Source: GCA-016699445 sp964555055 (lineage in GTDB: Bacteria; UBA10199; JACPAL01; GCA-016699445). From it: DNA of 64,000 nucleotides. The notes beneath the pieces are model-generated. The model saw only the letters and a list, made by a program, of their open reading frames with translations. It searched no databases and was not told where the DNA came from. Of this stretch, positions 1-7,588 are shown piece after piece (within the stretch, counting starts at the first letter, position 1; each line of letters starts with the position of its first letter). The stretch spans positions 9,705 through 73,704 of the forward strand of contig CAZKQW010000012.1 of the NCBI GenBank assembly GCA_964555055.1. Direction: 5' to 3'. A program made the position numbers and the translations under genes.

Positions 1-816
1 CAAGAGGCCTTGACGCTTTTAATGGCCGTCTCGGAAACAGAGGCGATCGCTCGTGCCCAAGCTCTGGAAACTTATAATCGGCAACGTCAAATGGAAGAGG
101 AAAAAGCTCTTAAGGAAGCTTATGCGATGATCGATGCGAAGGACTCCCCTTACGCGGACCATCGAGGGATTGTCGTCGGGTCGAAGGATTGGCCTCTCGG
201 TATTGTAGGCATTTTAGCGGCTCGTTTGACGGAAAAATATCACCGACCCAGCATCGCCCTCTCTTTTTTCGAAGATAAAGGCATCGCAAAAGGATCAGCC
301 CGATCCGTACCTGGGTTTTCCGTTCATAAAGCGCTTAAAGCCATTGAGAGCACTATGCTTAACTTCGGAGGTCATGATGCCGCAGCGGGTATGACCATAG
401 ACTTGAACTCCGTGAAAACCTTCTCGGAAAGCTTCTCAAACTCCGTCGCCCGTCTCGCCCCCGAACCTTTCCAAAAGAAAATCCGAGTCGACGCGAATCT
501 CTCTTTCACCGACATCAGCCCCCTCTTAATGGAACAACTTTCTTGGTTAGGTCCCTACGGAGCCGGTCATCCTGAACCCGTTTTTCTCACGGAAGGTGTT
601 CAGGCTCTGGCGTGCCGAGTGATCGGAAATGAAGACAAACATCTTAAATTTTCGGCACTTCATTCCCAAACCTCCCTGGAAGCTGTCTTTTTCGATGGCG
701 CTCGCGAGATGGAACGACTCATTAAAAATCCACGTCAAAACATTATCTACTACTTACAAAAAAACATCTGGAACGGAAAAACCACGATCCAGCTAAAGCT
801 CAAACACCTCCTATAA
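1..816 (+). CDS. recJ: Single-stranded-DNA exonuclease RecJ, C-terminal part
   Basis: This is the last ~271 codons of RecJ; the frame is open to the left window edge, so the true start and the catalytic DHH domain lie outside. RecJ degrades single-stranded DNA 5' to 3' in RecF-pathway recombination and mismatch repair. The visible part carries the DHHA1 domain, with the signature GGHDAAAG and the preceding GKGSARSVPGFSVHKAL segment, and then the family's OB-fold region up to the end. A TTG at position 10 could be mistaken for a start, but the homology clearly continues upstream of it. The gene ends normally and no terminator is visible directly after it. Identification is secure from the DHHA1 signature. 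Confidence 0.93.
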   Translation, partial: QEALTLLMAVSETEAIARAQALETYNRQRQMEEEKALKEAYAMIDAKDSPYADHRGIVVGSKDWPLGIVGILAARLTEKYHRPSIALSFFEDKGIAKGSARSVPGFSVHKALKAIESTMLNFGGHDAAAGMTIDLNSVKTFSESFSNSVARLAPEPFQKKIRVDANLSFTDISPLLMEQLSWLGPYGAGHPEPVFLTEGVQALACRVIGNEDKHLKFSALHSQTSLEAVFFDGAREMERLIKNPRQNIIYYLQKNIWNGKTTIQLKLKHLL

Positions 817-854
817 GTCATTTTTGAAAAATAACGCGTCGCATAAAATAATCA

Positions 855-882
855 TTGACCGATTTGATGCACTGTGTAAATC
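855..882 (+). promoter_or_regulatory. Putative sigma-70 promoter of the phasin-like gene
   Basis: TTGACC (855-860) and TAAATC (877-882) are separated by 16 bp, and lie about 80 bp upstream of the phasin-like start. The -10 is imperfect, so this is a plausible rather than a certain promoter. Confidence 0.4.
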
Positions 883-962
883 TTTGACGCGTTGGGCAAA
901 GAAAGGTTCAACACTATGGCAACTGCAAAAAAAGCAAAAATTTTGAAACAAGGAGGATTTCT

Positions 963-1493
963 ATGGCTACCCGACGTAAACAAGCCAAAGCATCAAAAAC
1001 AACTTCTCTCAAGCTTGAGGGCTTCACCGGTCTTCTCGGCAAGCTTGAGGTGGAAGCAGAGAAAGTTGTCCGACGCATCGTTGAAAAGGCGGAGACGAGC
1101 TCACGCGATATCAAAAAGGGTGTCCGCACTCTCATACAACAAGTCCGCAGCACGGGACTTGCTTCAATAGCCGAAGAGAAGAAACAGGATTTGGTGCGTC
1201 TTGCCGGCGAAGTCTTGACCAAAGCGAAGGAAGTCCAAATCGCATCGGTGGGTTCTTTAAACAACTTCAATCGAGATGAAATCGTCAAAGAAGCCAAGAA
1301 GAACATCGATGACATCATTAAGAAGATTAACTCTTCAGAACTGATGGCAAAAGCCAAAGTTCAAGCGCTAAATACAAAAGACCAAGTTTTGTCTATCCTA
1401 AGCATTCCCTCCCAAGAGGATGTGGTCAAGCTATCCCGCAAGATCGTCACCCTCGAAGGTCGGGTTAACAAGCTTACGCGAAAAGCCGCTTAG
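963..1493 (+). CDS. Phasin/PhaF-like helical protein
   Basis: A 176-residue, Lys/Ala/Glu-rich, almost entirely helical protein. The basic N-terminus (MATRRKQAKASK) is followed by long amphipathic helices with heptad-like spacing and an ending (KLSRKIVTLEGRVNKLTRKAA) typical of a coiled-coil oligomerisation segment in phasin-family proteins. Phasins coat polyhydroxyalkanoate granules or act as structural proteins; no PHA synthase is in view, so granule association is only an inference. The start is fixed by a strong Shine-Dalgarno AAGGAGGA a few bases before the ATG. An upstream ATG at 916 opens another frame with a similar N-terminus (MATAKKAK) and overlaps this gene. The gene is monocistronic: it ends at a strong terminator. 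Confidence 0.6.
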   Translation: MATRRKQAKASKTTSLKLEGFTGLLGKLEVEAEKVVRRIVEKAETSSRDIKKGVRTLIQQVRSTGLASIAEEKKQDLVRLAGEVLTKAKEVQIASVGSLNNFNRDEIVKEAKKNIDDIIKKINSSELMAKAKVQALNTKDQVLSILSIPSQEDVVKLSRKIVTLEGRVNKLTRKAA

Positions 1494-1510
1494 GATTGTA
1501 CCTCCCTCGA

Positions 1511-1551
1511 ACAGCCCGTCTTCCGAAAGGAAGGCGGGCTGTTTCGTTTTT
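1511..1551 (+). terminator. Rho-independent terminator
   Basis: A 14-bp stem (1511-1524 paired with 1529-1542, one G-U pair) closes on a GAAA tetraloop and is followed by TTCGTTTTT. It sits 17 bases after the phasin-like stop codon and separates that gene from queC. Confidence 0.92.
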
Positions 1552-1580
1552 GCCTAAGAAAGATGTTCTAGGATTCCATC

Positions 1581-2267
1581 ATGCGCTTACCAACAGCGAT
1601 CGTCATTTTATCAGGAGGATTGGATTCCGCGACCGCTCTTTATCTCAGTCATTCTTCCTTCCGTATCGTCAAGACACTGACTTTTGATTACGGGCAAAGG
1701 GCCGTAGCACGTGAAATCAATGCCGCTCGAGAGATTTCATCGATACTGAGCATTCCCCATACTGTGTTTACCCTTCCTTGGGTTTCTGAAATCACGCGGA
1801 CAGCCTTAGTGAATCGCCAGAATTGTCTACCTCACCCTTCTGAATCCGACTTGAATCGACAAGATGTCGGCATGGAAAACGCGAAAAGCGTCTGGGTGCC
1901 GAATCGAAACGGCCTCTTCTTAAACATAGGCGCGACCATCGCCGAGGCGGAGGGGATCGATAGCCTGATTACGGGGTTCAACGCGGAAGAAGCAGCGACT
2001 TTTCCGGATAACAGCGAAGCTTTTTTAAAGGCTGCGAATGAATTCTTTGCCTACGCGACGCTTAAAAAAATTAAAGTCGAGAGTCCGACCCTCACCCTGA
2101 CGAAGGCAGAGATTGCCTTTCGGGCTCGGGAATTGGGCATCCCATTCTCTAAACTTTGGTTTTGCTATGAAGGCGAAGCCATTCCCTGTCGGCGGTGCGA
2201 ATCATGCCGCCGAAATTTTCGGGCTTTCCGACAAGTTGGGATTGCGGATCCCTTCGAATCTTCCTAA
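1581..2267 (+). CDS. queC: 7-cyano-7-deazaguanine synthase QueC
   Basis: QueC converts 7-carboxy-7-deazaguanine to preQ0 with ATP and ammonia, a cytoplasmic step in queuosine biosynthesis. The 228-residue protein has the PP-loop ATP-binding motif SGGLDS at residues 11-16. It also has the family zinc site of four cysteines near the C-terminus, C195, C203, C206 and C209 (in CYEGEAIPCRRCESC). Length is normal for the family. It is the first gene of a compact operon with DUF366 and queE, the latter making its substrate. The gene follows a strong terminator, so it presumably has its own promoter in the short gap 1552-1580. Confidence 0.95.
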   Translation: MRLPTAIVILSGGLDSATALYLSHSSFRIVKTLTFDYGQRAVAREINAAREISSILSIPHTVFTLPWVSEITRTALVNRQNCLPHPSESDLNRQDVGMENAKSVWVPNRNGLFLNIGATIAEAEGIDSLITGFNAEEAATFPDNSEAFLKAANEFFAYATLKKIKVESPTLTLTKAEIAFRARELGIPFSKLWFCYEGEAIPCRRCESCRRNFRAFRQVGIADPFESS

Positions 2268-2276
2268 GGGCATCCG

Positions 2277-2834
2277 ATGCAGGTCAAGTGGATCGATACA
2301 CCTCTAGATTACGACGGCACACAGCTGGTCTCCCATTGGATCTTCAGGACCACGGGAGTGCTAGGCGACGGACTCGTTGCCTTCTCAGGCCGCTGCGAAG
2401 TTAGCCTGGAACATATGGTCGACTTAGTCGACGTGCGTGATAAGAAACCCATCTTCAGCCAGAATATGCTGCACTTCATCGGAGAATTTTTCGGCATCGG
2501 CTTGGAAACTACGATCCTTTATCAGCGACTACTTGTCAGTTTAGCGCAGCAGGAATTGGTGACGCGCACGAAAAAACACCATTTGGTGCGCGGCGGCAAT
2601 GACCTTTACGATGAAGACTCAAAACTCTCCGTCTCGATCGCGACCGTCTCTCCCGTGTCTACCCTCGTTCATTTCGGGATCAATATCGAAAGTAAAGGAA
2701 CTCCCGTTAAGACGAAAGGCCTTATGGATTACGGCGTCGATGCGGCCTCGATGGCCAAAACAATCCTTGAAAGCTTCAAGCATGAAGTCGTGAGCGCCCG
2801 CGAAGCGCGCTGCAAAGTCAGGCCGGTGCCTTAA
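2277..2834 (+). CDS. DUF366 family protein
   Basis: A 185-residue cytoplasmic protein of the DUF366 (COG2029) family, recognised from SHWIFRTTGVLGDGLVAF, the CEVSLEHMVDLVDV segment and MLHFIGEFFG. The biochemical role is not established. It sits between queC and queE with a 9-base gap on one side and a one-base TAATG overlap on the other. That placement strongly suggests a role in 7-deazaguanine metabolism or its regulation. No queD is found in the window, so DUF366 could in principle act at an early pathway step, but this is inference. No catalytic motif can be pointed out with confidence. Not a QueD (6-pyruvoyl tetrahydropterin synthase) by sequence: the expected CxxxHGH motif is absent. 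Confidence 0.8.
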   Translation: MQVKWIDTPLDYDGTQLVSHWIFRTTGVLGDGLVAFSGRCEVSLEHMVDLVDVRDKKPIFSQNMLHFIGEFFGIGLETTILYQRLLVSLAQQELVTRTKKHHLVRGGNDLYDEDSKLSVSIATVSPVSTLVHFGINIESKGTPVKTKGLMDYGVDAASMAKTILESFKHEVVSAREARCKVRPVP

Positions 2835-3604
2835 TGGAAAACGACGCCGCCATCATCGAAATCTTTTCCTCGTACCAAGGGGAGGGCTTACACGTCGGGG
2901 AACGCCAGCTCTTCATACGCTTTCAAGACTGTGAACTCTCCTGCAAGTTTTGCGACACGCCTTTGACTTTCGTTCCCAATAAATTCTGTCGGTTAGAATC
3001 TCCGGCTTTCTCTAAAAAATACCAACACCTGCAAAATCCCATTTCCCAAGCGACGCTGAACAAAATCATCGGGGACTTCAACGACGAGACGATCGTTCTA
3101 ACTGGCGGAGAACCTCTGCAAAAAGTGTATTTTCTCAAGGAATGGTTGCCGCAGGTGAAACGACAGTATCCTCTCAGGAAAATCATGGTGGAAACCGCTG
3201 GCGTCCATTTCGGCGAATTCATCGAGCTCTCCGAATGGATCGACATCGTCAGCATGGATATTAAGCTCCCCTCCTCCACAGGCATGCATCCCTGGTGGCG
3301 CGAGCACGAGGCTTTCCTGAAGGCGGTCCGTCGTGCCGGAGAGCCTTCGGCCCCACCAAAGGAACTTTACATCAAGATCGTCATTTCCGGTGAAACGGAG
3401 GAAAAAGATATCGCACGCGCGACTCAACTGATCGCTTCCATGGACGCATCGATTCCCGTCATCCTCCAGCCGGCTTCCCTTTACGGTCGTTTCCGATCCA
3501 TTCCCACGATCGATCAATTGGCGCGTTGGGAAGACCAGATAAAACCTGTCCTGAAAAACCTCCGCATTATTCCTCAAGTGCATAAACAAATGGGGATCCT
3601 ATGA
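2834..3604 (+). CDS. queE: 7-carboxy-7-deazaguanine synthase QueE
   Basis: A radical SAM enzyme converting 6-carboxy-5,6,7,8-tetrahydropterin to 7-carboxy-7-deazaguanine, the reaction before QueC. The 256-residue protein carries the iron-sulfur cluster motif CELSCKFC (C33, C37, C40) and the SAM-binding GGEP at residues 91-94. The N-terminal IFSSYQGEGLHVGERQLFIR is typical of the family. The cluster motif is the usual CxxxCxxC spacing. Translation is coupled on both sides: the ATG overlaps the DUF366 stop by one base, and the stop overlaps the next start in an ATGA quartet. The gene is therefore co-expressed with queC, DUF366 and the dGTPase-like gene. Confidence 0.95.
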   Translation: MENDAAIIEIFSSYQGEGLHVGERQLFIRFQDCELSCKFCDTPLTFVPNKFCRLESPAFSKKYQHLQNPISQATLNKIIGDFNDETIVLTGGEPLQKVYFLKEWLPQVKRQYPLRKIMVETAGVHFGEFIELSEWIDIVSMDIKLPSSTGMHPWWREHEAFLKAVRRAGEPSAPPKELYIKIVISGETEEKDIARATQLIASMDASIPVILQPASLYGRFRSIPTIDQLARWEDQIKPVLKNLRIIPQVHKQMGIL

Positions 3605-4737
3605 GGACACGTCTCGATTACGAAACATGCGAAGCGAAAATCCTCGCCCCTTACGCCATGCTTAGCGAAGCCACAGAAGGCCGTGAATATGCCGAAGAAG
3701 AACACGGGTACCGTACCGCTTTTCAAAGGGACCGAGACCGCGTGGTCCATTCCAACGCCTTTCGAAGACTCGAGTACAAGACTCAAGTCTTCGTCTACCA
3801 CGAGGGGGACCACTACCGAACGCGATTGACGCATAGCTTGGAGGGATCACAAATCGCCCGCTCGATCGCGCGCATGCTGGGTTTGAATGAGGACTTATCC
3901 GAAGCCATTATCTTAGCCCATGACTTGGGACACACACCCTTCGGGCATTCGGGCGAAGTGGTTTTGAACCGCCTCATGAAAAAATGGGGTGGCTTCGAGC
4001 ATAACCGCCAGTCGCTGAGGATCGTCACCGTTTTGGAAGACCGCTATCCGGACTTTCCGGGGTTGAACCTCACTTACGAAGTGCGCGAAGGTTTGGCCAA
4101 ACACCAATCCGCCTACGACAAGCCGAATGCCCAGGCGAATTTCAAGAAAAAAGGCCAACCCACTCTAGAAGCCCAGATCGTGAACATCGCCGACGAAATC
4201 GCCTATTCCAACCACGACCTGGACGACGGTCTGCGCTCCGGTTTGATCAGCCTTAAGCAATTGAAGAACGTGCGTCTGTGGGTCGATCATTTTCAAAGAC
4301 ATGACGACGAAAAAATCCAAGTGAGACAAACGATCCGCTCGATTATCAACCATTTCGTCCTCGACCTCGTGGCGGAGACCGAGAAGCGATTGAAGGACGC
4401 CCGCATCCGTTCGGTCTCGGACGTCCGCGCCAGCAAGGCCAAACTCGTCTCCCTCTCGCGGGATTTCGACATGAAGAACCGTGAGCTCAAAGCCTTCCTG
4501 CGCGACTTCATGTACCGCCATCAGCACGTGGAGCGTATGGCCACTAAGACAAGAATGGTGATTGAGGGCCTCTTCAAGACTTACATCAAAAATCCCAAGA
4601 CCCTCCCGCCGGACCTCTACGAGAAGACGAAGAAGCAGCAGCTCGAACGGACCGTGTGCGATTACATCGCCGGCATGACGGACCGCTTCGCCCTGGAAGA
4701 ATACAAACGCCTCTTTGATCCTTTGGAAAAGGTCTGA
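3601..4737 (+). CDS. dgt: dGTP triphosphohydrolase-like HD protein
   Basis: A 378-residue HD-superfamily enzyme of the dGTPase type, which hydrolyses dNTPs to nucleoside and triphosphate. The signature region RDRDRVVHSNAFRRLEYKTQ is followed by the metal ligands H78, H107-D108 (in ILAHDLGHTPFGH) and H116, with a later NIADEIAYSNHDLDDGL segment holding the last aspartate. It belongs to the shorter dGTPase-like group rather than the longer E. coli Dgt. It overlaps queE by the ATGA quartet. Its place in a queuosine operon may be incidental, or may relate to guanine nucleotide supply. Substrate preference cannot be read from sequence. Confidence 0.9.
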   Translation: MRTRLDYETCEAKILAPYAMLSEATEGREYAEEEHGYRTAFQRDRDRVVHSNAFRRLEYKTQVFVYHEGDHYRTRLTHSLEGSQIARSIARMLGLNEDLSEAIILAHDLGHTPFGHSGEVVLNRLMKKWGGFEHNRQSLRIVTVLEDRYPDFPGLNLTYEVREGLAKHQSAYDKPNAQANFKKKGQPTLEAQIVNIADEIAYSNHDLDDGLRSGLISLKQLKNVRLWVDHFQRHDDEKIQVRQTIRSIINHFVLDLVAETEKRLKDARIRSVSDVRASKAKLVSLSRDFDMKNRELKAFLRDFMYRHQHVERMATKTRMVIEGLFKTYIKNPKTLPPDLYEKTKKQQLERTVCDYIAGMTDRFALEEYKRLFDPLEKV

Positions 4738-4752
4738 TATAAGCGGAGGTTC

Positions 4753-6675
4753 ATGGCCTCCAATCCCATTTTCGAAAAGAACCTCGCCGCCCTCAAAAAA
4801 CACCACCCCGATCTGGCCCGACGGATCGCGGAACTCCCGGACGTACCCGCCGTCATCGTCAAAAAAACGGAAGCAGGAGAGTGGAACATCGCTTGTCAGT
4901 TCGCGGACGGAAGCTCGAAATGGTTCTATCCCGATCCCTCACCTGGAAATTATTCCGTTCACTTTTTGTCCCAAGAAAAATTCGAAAACCCCCGTCTCCT
5001 CGTTTTCTTAGGCCTGGGACTGGGCCTTCATCTTTTGGAATACTTAAAAAAGCCGCACCCTTTGAACCAAGCGATGATCGTCTTCGAGAATCAAATCCAT
5101 TTCTTCAAGAAAGCTTTGGAGACCTCCGACTTTTCGGAAGCCTTCGCGGCACCGCGGGTATTTTGGGTAGTCGGAAACGACCTCGAGACAGCACGCCTCT
5201 TTCTGAACGCTTTTTATTCAAACGGACCATGGCTCATGCTTGCGGACGCCATCGAATACGTGAATTTCCCGCCGAGTTGCCAAACCAATCCGAGCTACTA
5301 CCTCGCCATCCAGGATTTGATCCCCAAAGCGATCGCCCATCATTTCAACCGCGTCTTCAGCGATCCCTACGACGCCTATCGGGGAGCGGAAAACTTCTTC
5401 AAGAACCTCCCCCTTATTTTTCGGATGCCTTCTTTCGAAAAGGCCCGCGGCTTCTTGAAGGGAAAACCAGCGGTCTTAATCGCTTCGGGACCGTCCCTGA
5501 CGGAATCGCTCCCGATCCTCCGCGAGATCCAGGACCGCGTTCCGATGATCGCGTGCCCTTCGGCACTTTCTCTCTTGATCCAAAATGGCATCCATCCCCA
5601 TCTCTGGCTGAACATCGAGCGTGACGAGAACGTCGGCGACCTTTTCCGGGATCTTCCCGAGAAACCGGATCATGTCTTCGTCGGGCCTCCGTTAGTCCAT
5701 CCGAAATGCTTCGCGACGAACCAAGGGTATAACGCCTACCTTTTAAGCCAAGGGCTTTTCGCCCACTGGTTGCCTTTCCTGGGGAAACCGATCGACTTCG
5801 GCCATTCGGCGGCGAACGCCGCTTTCCGCATCTTGGAAGTCCTGGGATGCTCGGATATTTATTTAGTGGGCCAGGACTTGAGTTACGCCAGGAATCAAGA
5901 GAGTCATGTACCTGGAGCTTGGGAGGAAACGAAGCGCTTCTCGGAAAACCTCCAGAAGGAAAACCGGCAGACTTTGAGCGTCGAAGGGAACGACGGCCGG
6001 CCCATCCTCACTAATCTCTACTGGCACACCTACCTCAAGAATTTCACGGAACAACTGATTCCGTCCTTTCCGGGCCAGGTCCATAACGTCATCCCTTCGG
6101 GTTATGGAGCGAAGATCGCGGGCACGGTACGGCTCGATCCCGCAGAGCTTTTGATGCGATTTGAGAAAAGAGAAACGGATTTTTTGGCGTCCTTAAAGGC
6201 CGTCTTGAAGCCACCATCACCCGAAGAAACGCTAAAAACCTCCGAACTCTTCTCGGAAAAAATCGGGACGGCCCTCGAATGCCTAAAGGAAGTCATCGCC
6301 GAAAACCGGAAATTCTCCCTGAAGTGCAAGGAACTCACGTTCATGCCAGCCTTCATGAACCGAAAACCGGAAGAAGCCCTGCCCCTTTGGAAACGCTTCT
6401 TGGACGACTTCTCGGTTTTTTGTAACCGCTACTACGTCGCCAACCACCCGCGTCCCGATATCCAGGAAACCTACCGGCACTTCTTCCACTCCATCGTCCA
6501 AGGCTTGATCGTGAAGAACCAGATCGAGTTCTTCGGGAGCGCCAAAGACCTGTCAGGGGATTTCGGCGAGATCAACCGCAAGCTCGACCTCATCTTCAAC
6601 CTGCTCAAGGACGAATCCTATTGGGCCGAGATGATGGTCGAGCTTTTATCAAGCAATGGCTCTAAGGAATTCTAG
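4753..6675 (+). CDS. DUF115 / MptE-like motility accessory factor (Maf) family protein
   Basis: A 640-residue cytoplasmic protein with a central DUF115 (6-hydroxymethylpterin diphosphokinase MptE-like) domain starting around residue 235 at GKPAVLIASGPSLTESLP. A conserved NIERDE segment and DIYLVGQDLSYA follow. Bacterial members with long N- and C-terminal extensions are the Maf proteins that transfer nonulosonic acids to flagellin. No flagellar genes are in the window, so the target could be a pilin from the downstream locus or another protein; this is inference. The start ATG lies 15 bases after the dGTPase stop, with GCGGAGGT as ribosome binding site, so it may belong to the same transcript. 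Confidence 0.8.
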   Translation: MASNPIFEKNLAALKKHHPDLARRIAELPDVPAVIVKKTEAGEWNIACQFADGSSKWFYPDPSPGNYSVHFLSQEKFENPRLLVFLGLGLGLHLLEYLKKPHPLNQAMIVFENQIHFFKKALETSDFSEAFAAPRVFWVVGNDLETARLFLNAFYSNGPWLMLADAIEYVNFPPSCQTNPSYYLAIQDLIPKAIAHHFNRVFSDPYDAYRGAENFFKNLPLIFRMPSFEKARGFLKGKPAVLIASGPSLTESLPILREIQDRVPMIACPSALSLLIQNGIHPHLWLNIERDENVGDLFRDLPEKPDHVFVGPPLVHPKCFATNQGYNAYLLSQGLFAHWLPFLGKPIDFGHSAANAAFRILEVLGCSDIYLVGQDLSYARNQESHVPGAWEETKRFSENLQKENRQTLSVEGNDGRPILTNLYWHTYLKNFTEQLIPSFPGQVHNVIPSGYGAKIAGTVRLDPAELLMRFEKRETDFLASLKAVLKPPSPEETLKTSELFSEKIGTALECLKEVIAENRKFSLKCKELTFMPAFMNRKPEEALPLWKRFLDDFSVFCNRYYVANHPRPDIQETYRHFFHSIVQGLIVKNQIEFFGSAKDLSGDFGEINRKLDLIFNLLKDESYWAEMMVELLSSNGSKEF

Positions 6676-6686
6676 AGACTAACCCC

Positions 6687-7426
6687 TCAGCGAAAGCGGG
6701 GCGACTCTCTGTATATTTTTACAGCTAAACAGCCGTTTCGAAGGTGATAAACATCTTGGGTCATACCATAAGTTTTATACAGATCCTCCACATCTTCAAC
6801 TAAATCTAAAAGCAACTTCTCGTCATCAACATGACCGGTATTAATATGCTTTAAGTCAGCTTTTAAATATTCTACCCTCACGGAATAGATGAGATTTGCC
6901 TTGTGAACCTGAAACATATTCGGTTCGCGCCTGGCCGCAAGCATTTCTGATCCGAATTGGGACTCTATATCCTTGATGAATTTGGTACGGTCATCCTTTG
7001 AAACTCGTAAATCAACGCTTCTATGAATACTAACAGCCGCTTCTATTATAGTATGCATGTCTTCTAAGCGGTCAGCACATCTCGAAATGCTTACGCTCGC
7101 GCCTGGGCTCAAGCTCATTGTGTTTATATTTCTTACCAATTCTCTTAACTCTATCGCCCTGGGAGTCAACCGATTGGAGTTTTCTTGATTGATTTCCTTG
7201 AATATTCTATCGACTTCGCATGCAAGGGCGTAGGCCCCTTCGACAGATACGCCAAAACGCCCCGCAGAGAGCCGTTCGAAATTACCTAACAGTTTTTGGT
7301 ATTCTTTCCTTTGAATGTTGCATGTCCCCCCCCCCCAGAAGCACCGGGACTAGTCGTTTCAGGAACTCTTCCAGTCGGATAGAGTGTACTGACAGGACTT
7401 AAAACGGAATTTGCAGTCATTATCAT
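6687..7426 (-). CDS. Unrecognised protein, frame split by an 11-base G tract
   Basis: I do not recognise this family. The intact part encodes ~160 residues (6687-7169 from a TTG) that are mostly helical and charged. Reading upstream, the same frame stays open to the homopolymer at 7326-7336. On the far side a second frame begins at ATG 7426, six bases after a textbook Shine-Dalgarno GGGAGG (7433-7438). As written the run has 11 G, and translation from 7426 stops at a TAG about 15 codons past the tract. With 9 or 12 G the two frames join into one ~246-residue protein with a Thr/Ser/Pro-rich start and a poly-Gly linker. So the real start is probably 7426, and the gene is either phase-variable or carries a sequencing error. 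No signal peptide or membrane segment is seen. Confidence 0.6.
7326..7336. repeat. 11-base C/G homopolymer tract inside a coding region
   Basis: An uninterrupted run of 11 C on the + strand (G in the coding direction) lies about 30 codons into the - strand gene at 6687-7426. A run that is a multiple of three would restore one long frame; 11 does not. Confidence 0.9.
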
Positions 7427-7432
7427 AACAAA

Positions 7433-7438
7433 CCTCCC
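7433..7438 (-). promoter_or_regulatory. Ribosome binding site deciding the start of the split gene
   Basis: GGGAGG on the - strand, six bases before ATG 7426. This supports a start upstream of the G tract rather than the downstream TTG at 7169. Confidence 0.75.
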
Positions 7439-7588
7439 TAGATGATTTTCAACTGTCCCTCTGAACCATTCAAAGGGAGTTGAGGGAATTATCGACGGGG
7501 TTTCTTGAGAGTTGCGGGCCCTTTATATCTTTCGTGATTTTCTGTTTTCTATATAGAAAACACTTATGGTGGGAGAACCGTGAAGGAC

